Assembly: GCF_001298465.1 (NCBI RefSeq)
Contig: NZ_CP012541.1
Coordinates: forward strand, 1,240,001 to 1,304,000
Reading direction: 5' to 3'
Source of the DNA: Campylobacter concisus
Lineage (GTDB): Bacteria > Campylobacterota > Campylobacteria > Campylobacterales > Campylobacteraceae
DNA length: 64,000 nt
The notes below the pieces were generated by a model, which saw only the letters and a program-made list of their open reading frames with translations, was not told the origin of the DNA and made no database searches. Positions 8,440-17,863 of the stretch are shown here, piece after piece. The position numbers and the translations under genes are program-made. Position 1 is the stretch's first letter; every line of letters starts with the position of its first letter.

Positions 8440-9098
8440 ATTTTATCCTTGAACAAAAGCAAAAATATAAAACAAAGCGCCATCGAGCCAACAAGCACAA
8501 ATTTAGCTGGAAACAAACTCACTCCAAGCACGCCAAAAAAGGTCGCCGCAAAGAGCACGCGGTAGTTTTTATCATTTTTAAACATCTCGATGACAATCAC
8601 TATAAAAAGCGAGGTCAAACTAAACTCAAGACCCTTTGTATCGGCCTTTATAAGATCACCAAGTATCGCTCCAAATAGCGTTCCAGTCGCCCAGTAAGAC
8701 CAAGAAAGTACGTTTAGCCAGGTAAAGACAAAACTGCGATCACTTGCATCCTTTAGCCCTAAATTTTTAAATATCGCAAAGGTCTCATCTGTTAATAGCG
8801 AGATATTTAAAAGTCTAAATTTTATCCCGCTATACTCTTTTAAAAGTGAAATTCCATAAAAAGTGTGGCGCAAATTTACAAGGTAGCTCACGATAAAGAC
8901 CTCAACATAGCTCGTGCCGACGCTAAAGAGCGAGAGCATCATAAACTGCGCTGCTCCGCCATATCCAAGCATACTAAGCGCCATGGCAATAAATGCGCTA
9001 ATGCCCATGCTTTTAGCCAAAATGCCAAAGGCGATGCCAAGAGGGAAAAAACCCATAAAGATAGGAATGGATAGTTTAAAAACGTAGTTAAATGTCAA
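8436..9098 (-). CDS. azlC: AzlC-family branched-chain amino-acid exporter large subunit
   Basis: The 220-residue inner-membrane protein has the AzlC features GFFPLGIAFGILAKSMG near 16-32, the SMLGYGGAAQFMML segment near 42-55, and NLRHTFYGISL near 75-85. With AzlD it forms a branched-chain amino-acid efflux pair. The start is a TTG with AAGG about 8 nt upstream. The two genes overlap by 4 nt and form an operon, divergent from the SEL1-repeat gene. Confidence 0.88.
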   Translation of the reverse strand: MTFNYVFKLSIPIFMGFFPLGIAFGILAKSMGISAFIAMALSMLGYGGAAQFMMLSLFSVGTSYVEVFIVSYLVNLRHTFYGISLLKEYSGIKFRLLNISLLTDETFAIFKNLGLKDASDRSFVFTWLNVLSWSYWATGTLFGAILGDLIKADTKGLEFSLTSLFIVIVIEMFKNDKNYRVLFAATFFGVLGVSLFPAKFVLVGSMALCFIFLLLFKDKI

Positions 9099-9202
9099 AA
9101 TTTTGCCTTGATAAAAGCCGAAATGTTAGCGAAAATTTGAAAAATTTATAGTAAAAATAGAGTTAAATTTTATAAAATGATAGAAATTTTTGGAGTTAAA
9201 AG

Positions 9203-9646
9203 ATGAAAAAGGTAATTCTAATTTTATTTTGTATTCTATTTTCTTGGGGTAAAAATTTAGATACCACCAAGCTTGAAAATGAATGCGCTTTAAATAACGT
9301 AGAAAGCTGCACCGATCTTATATATATCTACCTTGATAGAAATGAGCGCGATAAAATGTCAGCTATGGCAAACAAGGCCTGCGAGCTAGGCAGTCCGCAC
9401 AGTTGTCTATTTCTAGGAAATATATATCTACAAAAAGACACTCTAGCACAGGAGAAAGAAGAAGGACTTAGACTTTATAATAAGGCTTGCGAACTAAAAA
9501 ATGCATTTGCCTGCTATACTCTTGCACTCATCTATGAAACTGGAGATGCTGGTGTGTTGCAAGATAAAAATAGAGCAAAAAACTACTGCAAAAAAGCCTG
9601 TGAGCTTGATTTGGAAGAAGCATGCAGTATGCTTAAAAATTTTTAA
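9203..9646 (+). CDS. Secreted cysteine-rich SEL1-repeat protein
   Basis: The 147-residue protein has an N-terminal signal (MKKVILILFCILFSWG) followed by about three SEL1-like repeats with paired cysteines. Examples are ANKACELGSPHSCLFLGNIY, YNKACELKNAFACYTLALIY and CKKACELDLEEACSML. The spacing A-C-x6-8-C is that of the Helicobacter cysteine-rich (Hcp) family, periplasmic or secreted solenoids held by disulfides. GGAG precedes the ATG. Function is unknown. A paralogue is encoded at 43858-44268. Confidence 0.8.
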   Translation: MKKVILILFCILFSWGKNLDTTKLENECALNNVESCTDLIYIYLDRNERDKMSAMANKACELGSPHSCLFLGNIYLQKDTLAQEKEEGLRLYNKACELKNAFACYTLALIYETGDAGVLQDKNRAKNYCKKACELDLEEACSMLKNF

Positions 9647-9657
9647 TTAAGCAAAAG

Positions 9658-9810
9658 ATGCTTTTATTCTTGCTCTTAAAAGCAGAAATTTTAGACGAGA
9701 TGTATCAAAGTGATAGCAGGACAATAGAAAATTTTACAAGCAGTTACAAAGATGCCTTAAAAATTTATAATTCATCAAACAACAATAGTACTGCCAAATT
9801 TATAATTTAG
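9658..9810 (+). CDS. Possible 50-residue ORF or gene remnant
   Basis: An open frame of 50 codons (begins MLLFLLLKAEILDEMY) follows the SEL1 gene by 11 nt. It has no clear ribosome binding site and no recognised family. It could be a remnant of a longer gene or chance coding in the space between convergent genes. Confidence 0.2.
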   Translation: MLLFLLLKAEILDEMYQSDSRTIENFTSSYKDALKIYNSSNNNSTAKFII

Positions 9811-9816
9811 ACCAAA

Positions 9817-9930
9817 TTAATGCGTCTGCTTTATTGAGTCCTTCTCTTTTGAAGTATTATTTGAAAAATAAAAAACCTCAAGCGTAAAAGCAACCAATAT
9901 CAGCCCAACGATAGTCAGAGTCACATCCAT
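9817..9930 (-). CDS. 37-residue single-pass membrane protein downstream of flgG
   Basis: The frame encodes MDVTLTIVGLILVAFTLEVF, a hydrophobic helix, then a charged tail ending KEKDSIKQTH. AGGTAGG lies just upstream of the ATG, whose codon is 5 nt past the flgG stop, so it could be cotranscribed with flgF-flgG. It is too short for most gene finders. Hydrophobicity, start and position support a real small protein; the function is unknown. Confidence 0.5.
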   Translation of the reverse strand: MDVTLTIVGLILVAFTLEVFYFSNNTSKEKDSIKQTH

Positions 9931-9935
9931 GCTAC

Positions 9936-10724
9936 CTACCTTTTAAGCCCATTTACTATTTCAAGCATCGAGTCACTCGTGGTTATAGCCTTTGAGTTTG
10001 CCTCGTATGCACGCTGTCCAGTGATAAGATCAGTCATCTCTTCAACCAGCTGGACGTTACTCATCTCGACAAATCCTTGTCTTATAGTACCAAGTCCGTC
10101 AAGTCCTGCCACACCTACCACCACGTTACCGCTAGCGCTTGTTTCTAGATAGTTGTTGTCGCCCATCGAGTGAAGGCCAGCTGGGTTTATAAAGTTTGCT
10201 AACTCGATCTGACCTATCTGAGCCATCTCTCTCTCACCTGCTTGGAGCACTGACACGGTGCCATCTGTGCCTATTGAAATTTGCGTAGCATTTGCAGGTA
10301 CGGTGATCTGAGGGATCAGCTGATAGCCATCGCTATTTACGATCGTGCCGTTTGCGTCAAGCTTAAATGCGCCGTTTCTAGTATAGGCTGTCGTGCCATC
10401 AGGGAGTTGAATTTGAAAAAATCCGTTGCCAGCTATTACCATATCTAGGTTATTGCTGGTCTCTTTAAAATAGCCCTGAGAAAAAATTTTATTTATCGCC
10501 GTTGGACGCACACCAAGACCCACCTCGATACCAGTTGGGCTTGTAGTCGTCTGGCTTGTAGCCGTACCTGCGTACTCCATGACTTGATACATAAGATCAG
10601 CAAATTCAGCCCTATTTTTTTTGTATCCATAAGTATTTACATTTGCGATGTTGTGTGAGGTTACGTCTATCTGCGTCTGCTGAGCTATCATGCCAGTGGC
10701 CGCAGTGTAAAGTGATCTCATCAT
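9936..10724 (-). CDS. flgG: Flagellar distal rod protein FlgG
   Basis: The 262-residue protein has the flagellar rod N-terminal motif MRSLYTAATGMIAQQTQIDV with SHNIANVNTYGYK near 25-40. Its C-terminal rod/hook motif is QLVEEMTDLITGQRAYEANSK. It builds the distal rod of the basal body in the periplasm. Length matches FlgG. It lies 15 nt downstream of a paralogous rod gene with which it shares a sigma-54 promoter. Confidence 0.95.
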   Translation of the reverse strand: MMRSLYTAATGMIAQQTQIDVTSHNIANVNTYGYKKNRAEFADLMYQVMEYAGTATSQTTTSPTGIEVGLGVRPTAINKIFSQGYFKETSNNLDMVIAGNGFFQIQLPDGTTAYTRNGAFKLDANGTIVNSDGYQLIPQITVPANATQISIGTDGTVSVLQAGEREMAQIGQIELANFINPAGLHSMGDNNYLETSASGNVVVGVAGLDGLGTIRQGFVEMSNVQLVEEMTDLITGQRAYEANSKAITTSDSMLEIVNGLKR

Positions 10725-10739
10725 AGTTTTATCCTTTTA

Positions 10740-11549
10740 TTAAGCTTTTAGGGCTAGTTTTTGAACAGCATCTTGGTTAAGATCACTCATGTGGCTTGTC
10801 ATAACCTTTTGATACATATCAACTAAGCGCTGGGTTTCTATTAGACCCACCATTTCTAAAACTGGGTTTACGTTTGACATCTGAGCATATCCTTGCATTA
10901 CACTATCAGCTTCATCAAGCTCGGTTATGTCGTCAAAATTTCTCGTTTCAAAGAGGTTGTCGCCGACCTTTTTAAGATCTCTTATTTCCCTTGGTTGGGC
11001 GATAAAAAATTTAGAAAATTGATTATTATTTGAGTATAAATTTCCATTTTTATCAGCAGTTAGTACCTCACCTTGTGGTACCTGAATGCCTCTTTGTCCA
11101 GGGTTTTGTGCCTCATAGCCACTTGGTAAAACCTTATAGCCCTCCTTTGTGACGATATAACCATCACCATCAAGGCTAAAAGAGCCATTTTTGCTAAGTT
11201 TTACACCATTTGGAGTGTCAACTAAGAAAAATGCATCATCTCTTTTTATCGCAAAATCAAGCGTATTTGAGCTGTATTTAAAACCACCAGCACTAAAGTC
11301 GGTATACTCTTCGCTCACTTGTGGCACGCGGTTAAGAGTTCTATTTAAAAATTTAGCTCCATCTTTTGTGTGATTTTTAAGTGGAAGCTCATCTTGTGTC
11401 TCTTTAAAAATTCTCGCAAAATCTCCGATAACTACGTCATTTCTCTTGTAGCCAATCGTATTTACATTTGCAAGATTATTTGAGATAACGTTTAATCTGT
11501 TAAACTGCGTTACCATGCCAGCAGTGGCTTGATAATAACCATTTTGCAT
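10740..11549 (-). CDS. flgF: Flagellar rod protein FlgF (FlgG2-type)
   Basis: The 269-residue flagellar rod protein has the N-terminal MQNGYYQATAGMVTQFNRLN with SNNLANVNTIGYKR and a C-terminal NPVLEMVGLIETQRLVDMYQK. In Campylobacter this gene precedes flgG and is also called flgG2; the product is the proximal rod protein. It follows a good sigma-54 promoter at 11589-11606, consistent with class II flagellar regulation through FlgSR. Confidence 0.9.
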   Translation of the reverse strand: MQNGYYQATAGMVTQFNRLNVISNNLANVNTIGYKRNDVVIGDFARIFKETQDELPLKNHTKDGAKFLNRTLNRVPQVSEEYTDFSAGGFKYSSNTLDFAIKRDDAFFLVDTPNGVKLSKNGSFSLDGDGYIVTKEGYKVLPSGYEAQNPGQRGIQVPQGEVLTADKNGNLYSNNNQFSKFFIAQPREIRDLKKVGDNLFETRNFDDITELDEADSVMQGYAQMSNVNPVLEMVGLIETQRLVDMYQKVMTSHMSDLNQDAVQKLALKA

Positions 11550-11588
11550 AAATTTTCCTAATCAAAATTTGATTGTTTAGAATTTACT

Positions 11589-11606
11589 AAGCAATCATCG
11601 TTCCAA
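11589..11606 (-). promoter_or_regulatory. Sigma-54 promoter of flgF-flgG
   Basis: TTGGAACGATGATTGCTT on the minus strand has the GG of the -24 element and the GC of the -12 element exactly 10 nt apart, matching the TGGAAC-N6-TTGC consensus of Campylobacter class II flagellar genes. It lies 40 nt upstream of the flgF ATG. Confidence 0.85.
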
Positions 11607-11638
11607 TTTTGTTTTTATACACATTTACAAAATTTGGG

Positions 11639-11644
11639 TATAAT
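11639..11644 (+). promoter_or_regulatory. Sigma-70 -10 box for rpoD
   Basis: TTTGGGTATAATCC contains a perfect TATAAT 55 nt upstream of the rpoD ATG, divergent from the sigma-54 promoter of flgF. Confidence 0.55.
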
Positions 11645-11699
11645 CCACTTTCTTTTAAACAACACTTAAATCACAATTAGACGATTCGAAAGGAAATTT

Positions 11700-13556
11700 A
11701 TGAGCGCCGCAAAAGACTCTTTTTCTCAGATAGAAGAGCTTTTCGCTGAAAATGCAAAAGGCTTTTTGACATACGAAAAATTAGTAAAATTATTAGACAA
11801 AGCTCCGACTGCTACGATAGTAAAAAAGATAGAACAACTAGCAAAAACGAATAAAGTCCAGCTCATCACATCTGCTGAGGCTGCAAAGCTTAGAAATTTA
11901 GCCGATGCTAAAAAACGCCAAGAAAATGCTCAAAAAAGTGATCAAGATATCGACGAAGACCTCGATCTTTCAGGCGAAAGTGACCTTTTAGAGTGGTCAA
12001 GATCTGATAGTCCAGTAAGGATGTATCTAAGAGAGATGGGTCAGATCGCACTTCTTACAAAAGATGAAGAGGTAGAGATCAGCAAAAGAATCGAGCTTGG
12101 CGAAGATATCATTATCGATGCATTTTGTTCAGTGCCATTTTTGATAGATTTCATACTTGATTACAAAGAGCCACTTATAAACAGAGAACGCCGTGTAAAA
12201 GAGCTTTTTAAGAGCTTTGAAGACGAGAGCGAAAACGAAGAAAATGAAGATAGTGAAGACGATATAGACGAGGAAGATGAAGAGAATGAAGAGAACGAAG
12301 CTCCTAAAAAATCAGCCAAAAACGACAAACGTGCTGAAAAGGTCATAGAGAGCTTTAAAGCCCTTGAAAAAGCTAAAAAAGAGTGGCTAAAAACTGCAAA
12401 CAAGCAAGATAAGGTAGAAAGTGACGACACAGCTTCAAAAATGGCTCTTGCATTTAAAAAGAAAATTTTAAAAGAGAAGTTGATGGATCTTGGGCCAACA
12501 AGTAAGCTAATCAGCGAAATCGTAAAATCAATGGAAACAGCTCTAAAAAGCGACGATGAATTTGATAGAGAATTAAAACGCTTAGAGTATCGCTTGCCAA
12601 TGTTTAGTGATGAACTTAAGAAAAATCACAAAAGCATACTAAAAGATATCATCAAGCTTAGTAAGGAAGAAATCGCGGCTCGAGTACCAGAAGCTACAAT
12701 GGTCTCAACTTATGTCGAGATCAAAAAGCTATTTACTACAAAAGAGGCAAGCAAGCAAGGCTTTGATCTTGAGCCAACAAGGCTAAAAGAAATTCTAGAG
12801 CAGATCAAACGTGGAAAGAAAATTTCTGACGAGGCAAAAGCTAGAATGGCTAAGTCAAATCTCCGTCTAGTTGTAAGTATCGCGAAACGCTATACAAACA
12901 GGGGCTTGCCATTTTTAGATCTCATCCAAGAGGGCAACATTGGCCTTATGAAGGCGGTTGATAAATTTGAATATAGAAAAGGCTATAAATTTTCAACCTA
13001 CGCCACATGGTGGATCCGCCAGGCTATTTCGCGTGCGATCGCCGATCAGGCAAGGACGATTAGGATACCTATCCATATGATAGAGACGATAAATCGTATC
13101 AACAAAATAAACCGCAAATACCTCCAAGAAGAGGGAAAAGAGCCTGATGTGAGCGTTATCGCAAAAGAGGTTGGACTAAGCGTTGATAAGGTAAAGCAAG
13201 TCATCAAAATAACAAAAGAGCCTATCAGCCTCGAAGCCCCTATCGCAAACGAAGAAGACGGTAAATTTGGAGATTTTGTTGAGGATAAAAGCTCACTTTC
13301 TCCAATTGATCAAATTTTAAAAAGTGACCTTAGAGAGCAGATAGATGACGTACTTTCACAGCTAAATGAGCGTGAAAAAGCGGTTATTTCGATGAGATTT
13401 GGCTTGCTTGAAGATGAGAGCGACCGCACACTTGAAGAGATCGGCAAGGCCCTAAATGTCACTCGTGAGCGCGTCCGCCAGATAGAAATCTCAGCTATCA
13501 AAAAACTAAAACACCCAAAAGTCGGTAGAAAACTTAAAAACTACATTGAGGGCTAA
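11700..13556 (+). CDS. rpoD: RNA polymerase primary sigma factor RpoD (sigma-70)
   Basis: The 618-residue housekeeping sigma factor has all usual regions: 1.1 at the N-terminus, an acidic low-complexity insert at about 173-202, region 2 with [20 protein letters not shown] and the -10 recognition helix [18 protein letters not shown], region 3, and region 4.2 with [29 protein letters not shown] precedes the ATG. It appears monocistronic, with a terminator immediately after the stop. Confidence 0.97.
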   Translation: MSAAKDSFSQIEELFAENAKGFLTYEKLVKLLDKAPTATIVKKIEQLAKTNKVQLITSAEAAKLRNLADAKKRQENAQKSDQDIDEDLDLSGESDLLEWSRSDSPVRMYLREMGQIALLTKDEEVEISKRIELGEDIIIDAFCSVPFLIDFILDYKEPLINRERRVKELFKSFEDESENEENEDSEDDIDEEDEENEENEAPKKSAKNDKRAEKVIESFKALEKAKKEWLKTANKQDKVESDDTASKMALAFKKKILKEKLMDLGPTSKLISEIVKSMETALKSDDEFDRELKRLEYRLPMFSDELKKNHKSILKDIIKLSKEEIAARVPEATMVSTYVEIKKLFTTKEASKQGFDLEPTRLKEILEQIKRGKKISDEAKARMAKSNLRLVVSIAKRYTNRGLPFLDLIQEGNIGLMKAVDKFEYRKGYKFSTYATWWIRQAISRAIADQARTIRIPIHMIETINRINKINRKYLQEEGKEPDVSVIAKEVGLSVDKVKQVIKITKEPISLEAPIANEEDGKFGDFVEDKSSLSPIDQILKSDLREQIDDVLSQLNEREKAVISMRFGLLEDESDRTLEEIGKALNVTRERVRQIEISAIKKLKHPKVGRKLKNYIEG

Positions 13557-13571
13557 AAGCCCTTTTCTTTT
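13550..13571 (+). terminator. rpoD terminator
   Basis: GGGCT-AAA-AGCCC followed by TTTTCTTTT overlaps the rpoD stop codon: a short 5-bp stem with a strong T run. Confidence 0.7.
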
Positions 13572-13771
13572 GGATATTTTCCTTAAGACTTTCTCTTTAG
13601 CTTTATAAAAATTTAAATTTGATAATTTTTAGCAATAAATTTTACTAGCAAAACTACATTAATTTCATTATTGAAAGACTAGATCTAAATTTTATTTAGC
13701 CATTAAACCAACTTAAAAATAGAAACACAAAAAACTTAATATTTTTTAAAGAATAAAGTTAGATAAAAAGA

Positions 13772-13797
13772 ATTTACCGGTGCAAGACCGGTAAAAA
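13772..13797 (-). terminator. flaC terminator
   Basis: TTTACCGGT and ACCGGTAAA form a 9-bp stem around a GCAAG loop just past the flaC stop. On the minus strand it is followed by an interrupted T stretch. The rest of the 13557-13798 gap is AT-rich, with nothing else I can name. Confidence 0.65.
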
Positions 13798-13798
13798 T

Positions 13799-14554
13799 TT
13801 ATTCAGCTAGAAGTTTATCTAGTTTTGCGACCAAACTCGTAGTATCGTGAGCTTTAGCCAAAGATACAGCATGTAGCTTTAAATTTGCTTGTAAATTTTC
13901 TTCCAAGCTCTTTGCTATATCGCTACTATCAAGATTCTCTATACTATTAGCATTTGCCACACTTCTTGCTGCTAGAGCGTTTATGCCCCTAAATACAGCA
14001 TTTTGTGTTGATCCGATCTCTGAACGAAGCGAATTTATATTTTTTAAAATTTCATCTGCATTTGAGCCGTCATCTTTTACATTTAGAAGCGCGTTTGTAC
14101 CTAAATTTATACTTTTTGTACTCTCACCTGCGAAAAATCCAAGCTCAGCATCAAATACGTTTTTGCCGTTAAATTTAGCTTCTTTTACACTATCACTCAT
14201 AGCACTTCTTAGTGCATTGATTTCGCCCTTTATGCCTTTTTGTTCATTTGCTGAGAGAGTAGGATTTGTAAGCTTACTTGAAAGCTCGCCTATTCTATCC
14301 GTACTTTTACTTAAATTTAAAAGCGTTGAATCAGCGATTTGAAGCATACCGATCATGTCGTTTGCATTTGCCAAACCTTCGTTCAAGACATTTGTTTGTG
14401 ATAGCAAACTCTCTGCGATTTGCAAATTTGCACCTGAAGCTTTGATCTCGCTGTTTGCAGAGATAGCATTTAGCGCTTTCTTCTCGCTATTTTTTGCTTG
14501 ATCTAAATAATAGTTTCCTGAAGCCTGGTTTGCAGTATAAGTTCCTAACTTCAT
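13799..14554 (-). CDS. flaC: Flagellin-like secreted protein FlaC
   Basis: The 251-residue protein has flagellin D0/D1-like ends. The N-terminal helix contains SANSEIKASGANLQIAESLL (compare RINSAKDDAAGL) and the C-terminal helix contains LEENLQANLKLHAVSLAKAH. The central variable domain is missing. Size and architecture match Campylobacter FlaC (about 249 residues), which is exported by the flagellar system and secreted rather than built into the filament. AAGGAG precedes the ATG. I could not identify a clear sigma-28 or sigma-54 promoter. Confidence 0.82.
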   Translation of the reverse strand: MKLGTYTANQASGNYYLDQAKNSEKKALNAISANSEIKASGANLQIAESLLSQTNVLNEGLANANDMIGMLQIADSTLLNLSKSTDRIGELSSKLTNPTLSANEQKGIKGEINALRSAMSDSVKEAKFNGKNVFDAELGFFAGESTKSINLGTNALLNVKDDGSNADEILKNINSLRSEIGSTQNAVFRGINALAARSVANANSIENLDSSDIAKSLEENLQANLKLHAVSLAKAHDTTSLVAKLDKLLAE

Positions 14555-14638
14555 AACAACTCCTTTTTAATAATTCGCTATGGATTCTACTATAAATTCT
14601 ATAAAAAGTTGCAAAATCTCTATAAAATCCATTTTTCT

Positions 14639-15931
14639 TTACTCTTCTAGCCTCACTGCGACTGATTTTTTATGAGCGGTTAGCCCCTCAGCTTCAGCTA
14701 GCTGCATGCACGATTTGCCAAGATGCATGATACCTTTTCTACTTACTGAAATGATCGAACTTCGCTTCATGAAATTTTCAACTCCAAGCGGTGAATAAAA
14801 TCTCGCACTTCCTCCAGTTGGCAATGTGTGATTTGGTCCAGCGATATAATCCCCCATCGCTTCAGGCGTAAAGTGTCCAAAAAATATAGCGCCCGCATGA
14901 GTCACATCATCAATATAACTTAAAGCATCGTTTGTAGCGATCTCTAGGTGCTCAACAGCAAGCTCATTCATGAGAGCAAAACACTCTTTTAAATCTTTTG
15001 CCACTATTATTGCAGCTTTATTTCTTATGCTTGCACTTGCGATTGGTTCACGTTTTAGTGTCTTTAGCTCATCTTCAATGTGTCTTTGCACCGCTCTTGC
15101 AAAAGCCTCTACCGGTGTTATCAAAAAGGCGCTTGCTATCTCGTCGTGCTCGGCTTGTGAGAGTAGATCGATCGCTATGTGGCGAGGATCAGCGCTATCA
15201 TCAGCGATCACGCCTATCTCGCTTGGACCAGCTATCATATCGATATTTACGTCGCCATAAACTAGCTTTTTAGCAGTCGCTACGTAGATATTGCCAGGTC
15301 CTGTGATGACATCAACTTTTGGCACCGTTTCGGTTCCATATGCCATCGCTGCGATCGCACTTGCACCGCCTACTTTAAAGGCTGTCTTTATGCCACAAAG
15401 ATGCATTGCCGCAAGAAGCAAAGGATTTACATTGCCATTTGGTGCAGGTGTACAAACCACAATCTCTTTTACGCCAGCCACGATAGCAGGCACAGCGTTC
15501 ATAAGAAGTGAGCTAGGATATGCTGCCTTACCGCCAGGGATGTAAAGGCCGGCACGATCAACCGGAGTGTATTTTGCCCCAAGTAATATGTCGTGCTCAT
15601 CTTTGTAGGTCCAGTCACTTGGCTTTGTGCGCTCATGATAGCTTTTTATCCTATCGTGAGCTAAATTTAAAGCTACTCTTAGGGCGTTATCTAGAGAGTT
15701 ATAGGCCGCTTCCATCTCTTTTACGTCGATTATTATGTCGTTTTTGCCTGTGACGCTAAATTTATCAAATTTTGTTATCTGGGCAAAAAGTGCACTATCG
15801 CCATCTTTTCTTATCTCGTCTATTATGCCCGCAACCACTGGCATTACAGCGCTCATATCATTATCACTTCGTCTAACAAGCTGCGAAAATTTACTCTCAA
15901 AGTCAGCGTCGCTGCTGTGTAAAAACTTCAT
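14639..15931 (-). CDS. hisD: Histidinol dehydrogenase
   Basis: The 430-residue enzyme oxidises histidinol to histidine in two NAD-dependent steps. It has the signature around VDVITGPGNIYVATAKKLV and IDMIAGPSEIGVIAD, the SQAEHDE motif with zinc and catalytic residues, and AGPNHTLPTGGSARF near the C-terminus. Length is typical. It overlaps the upstream PLP-enzyme gene by 4 nt, suggesting cotranscription. Confidence 0.95.
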   Translation of the reverse strand: MKFLHSSDADFESKFSQLVRRSDNDMSAVMPVVAGIIDEIRKDGDSALFAQITKFDKFSVTGKNDIIIDVKEMEAAYNSLDNALRVALNLAHDRIKSYHERTKPSDWTYKDEHDILLGAKYTPVDRAGLYIPGGKAAYPSSLLMNAVPAIVAGVKEIVVCTPAPNGNVNPLLLAAMHLCGIKTAFKVGGASAIAAMAYGTETVPKVDVITGPGNIYVATAKKLVYGDVNIDMIAGPSEIGVIADDSADPRHIAIDLLSQAEHDEIASAFLITPVEAFARAVQRHIEDELKTLKREPIASASIRNKAAIIVAKDLKECFALMNELAVEHLEIATNDALSYIDDVTHAGAIFFGHFTPEAMGDYIAGPNHTLPTGGSARFYSPLGVENFMKRSSIISVSRKGIMHLGKSCMQLAEAEGLTAHKKSVAVRLEE

Positions 15932-16779
15932 CTATTATCCTTTATTTTTAGTTTTCTCTCATATCTTTGCTTTTGTGTAATGTTACCTAAAATTCCGCCC
16001 TGGTGGATATATAAAATTTCATTACTAAGCTTATCTAAATTTGCAAAAAGCGTCATAAAGCCCACTGGGTCGTAGATAAGCTCAAACTCCACACCACTTT
16101 TGCACACTTCAAGCCAAATTTCATAAAGCTCTTTGTATAAATTTCCAAAATGATACTTCTTTGGGGGATTTAAAATTTGTACCTTGCTATTTTTATCTAA
16201 CTCATAAATTTGCTTTTTGAGATAGTCGCTGTCTCCCACGCAAGGAGCGGTAAAAACTCTAAGATCGGTGTGCTTTGCTAAGTAGCATGCACTTGTGCCT
16301 GTGCCTGATGGTAAAAAGATATCAGGCCTTATGCCACTTTTTTTGCTCCACTCATTTATCTCATTTGCCTGCGTGATAAAGCCAAGCTCGGCTTCACTCT
16401 GCGCTACGCCCTCGTTTATAAAAAGTGCATTTTTGCTAATTGCCAGCTCTTTAGCAAATTTCTCACGTTCCTCTTCTACAAAAATTTCCATACCATTTTC
16501 AAGTGCAAATTTGAAATTTCCAACTGGATTTTGCTCTAAATTTGAACTAAGATGAGAGACGACATAGTAAAATTTAAGCCCCTTTAGCTTAGCAAAAAGA
16601 CTTAGGCTATACATAGCATTTGACTGACTTGAGCCGTGAGATACGATGGCCTGAGTGCCACCAAGATCAGCCTTTAGAAAATACTCTAGTTTTCTTGCTT
16701 TGTTACCGTTAAACTCGCCTAGAAGATCATCTCTTAAAAGCCAAAACTCTCGCCCCTTAAGAACAATCCACTCAATCAC
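15928..16779 (-). CDS. PLP-dependent ACC deaminase/D-cysteine desulfhydrase-like protein
   Basis: The 283-residue fold-II PLP enzyme has the family motif LLGEFNGNKARKLEYFL near 19-35, whose NK-x2-K segment carries the PLP lysine. SHGSSQSNAMYSLSLFAKLK follows near 48-67 (compare GG-x-QSNH-x-R), and LPSGTGTSACYL binds the PLP phosphate. Family members deaminate 1-aminocyclopropane-1-carboxylate or desulfurate D-cysteine; substrate here is unknown. The GTG start overlaps the OmpA-family gene by 8 nt. Confidence 0.75.
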   Translation of the reverse strand: MIEWIVLKGREFWLLRDDLLGEFNGNKARKLEYFLKADLGGTQAIVSHGSSQSNAMYSLSLFAKLKGLKFYYVVSHLSSNLEQNPVGNFKFALENGMEIFVEEEREKFAKELAISKNALFINEGVAQSEAELGFITQANEINEWSKKSGIRPDIFLPSGTGTSACYLAKHTDLRVFTAPCVGDSDYLKKQIYELDKNSKVQILNPPKKYHFGNLYKELYEIWLEVCKSGVEFELIYDPVGFMTLFANLDKLSNEILYIHQGGILGNITQKQRYERKLKIKDNR

Positions 16780-17863
16780 CCTTAAACTCCAAAAATTTCT
16801 CTATCTCGTTGATAGCCTCTTTGTTTGAGAGTGAAAATTTGATCTCGATGCGCCTTGAAGCGTCCTTGTCCTCGGCTCCGTCTTTAAAAATTAGCTCGTT
16901 GTAGCTTCGTCCGCTTGCAACAAGCAGCTTTCTAAGTCGAGTATCGTCACTAAATGAATTTATAAATTCCATCACCGCGTAAGCTCTTTTTTGTGAAAGC
17001 TCTAAGTTATAAATATAGCTTCCATCGCTGTCCGTAAAGCCTTCGATTATAATTTGATCAATGTTTGATGCAATATCTTTATCATTTAAAAGCACGTCAA
17101 AATATTTACTAAGCGTAGCCTTTAGCTCCTCTTTGACCTCTTCTTTTAAGACCGCACTGCCTTTATCAAAAAGTACTGAGGAGCTAAGCTTTAGCGCGCC
17201 TGAGTTTGGATCGATCTCGATGCTTGAGCCTAGCCTATCTTTTAAGGCTGAGATCACTTTTACCCTTATTCCAGTTAGGTTTTTGATCCTGTCACGAGTG
17301 ACGTTTAAGTCCCTTAAAAGCTCGTCATATCTAGCCTCTCTTTGGCTCACTTGCTCGAGCAAAAAGGCGATCTTAGCTAAATTTTTCTCGCTGCTTTCAT
17401 TTGCGTCGCTAAGCGCTCTATCTTTTGATGAAATTTCATCATTTAGCACGATCATCTTTTGATTTAGATCAAAAATACTGGCATTTAGCTCTTTTATACT
17501 CGCATTTGCATCTTTGTTTTCATTTATTAGCTGAGCTAGCTTTTCTTTTAGAGCGTCTATTTGGATAACAAAAATTTCATTTGATTTTTTCAAATTTATA
17601 TTTTCGTCGCTTATCTTTGAAAGCTCTCTTTTTAGGGCGTCATTTAGCTCTTCAAGGGTGAAATTTCTACCCTGGGCGTCTTTTAAATTTGCCAGTGCTG
17701 CGATGATGGCTTGCTCTTTATTTTCAAGGGTGTTTTGAGTTAGGACGTATTTTACGACGACAGCGCCTATTAGCAGCATAAAAACAAAGAGTAGACCCGC
17801 CATCAAGTCCGCGTACGAAACCCAAAAGCTCGATTGATCCTCGTTATTTTTGTTTATTTTCAT
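16772..17863 (-). CDS. MotB/OmpA-family stator-like protein (ZorB-like)
   Basis: The 363-residue protein has a single N-terminal membrane helix with FWVSYADLMAGLLFVFML; D19 sits where MotB, PomB and ZorB carry the ion-binding aspartate. A long coiled-coil follows at about 45-190, then a C-terminal OmpA/peptidoglycan-binding domain (LFDKGSAVLKEE, IIEGFTDSDGSY, SQKRAYAVMEFI, ASRRIEIKF). It overlaps the MotA-like gene by 4 nt. The pair predicts an ion-driven inner-membrane channel anchored to peptidoglycan. The coiled-coil is much longer than in a flagellar MotB. An equivalent pair next to fba exists in C. jejuni as I recall (Cj0598-Cj0599). Confidence 0.8.
   Translation of the reverse strand: MKINKNNEDQSSFWVSYADLMAGLLFVFMLLIGAVVVKYVLTQNTLENKEQAIIAALANLKDAQGRNFTLEELNDALKRELSKISDENINLKKSNEIFVIQIDALKEKLAQLINENKDANASIKELNASIFDLNQKMIVLNDEISSKDRALSDANESSEKNLAKIAFLLEQVSQREARYDELLRDLNVTRDRIKNLTGIRVKVISALKDRLGSSIEIDPNSGALKLSSSVLFDKGSAVLKEEVKEELKATLSKYFDVLLNDKDIASNIDQIIIEGFTDSDGSYIYNLELSQKRAYAVMEFINSFSDDTRLRKLLVASGRSYNELIFKDGAEDKDASRRIEIKFSLSNKEAINEIEKFLEFKGD

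Noticed and set aside
12161-12430. 89-codon minus-strand frame rich in serine.
   Set aside because: It is the antisense shadow of the acidic insert of rpoD.
14555-14638. Sigma-28 promoter for flaC.
   Set aside because: GCGAATTA on the minus strand only weakly resembles the -10 element, and no matching -35 was found.
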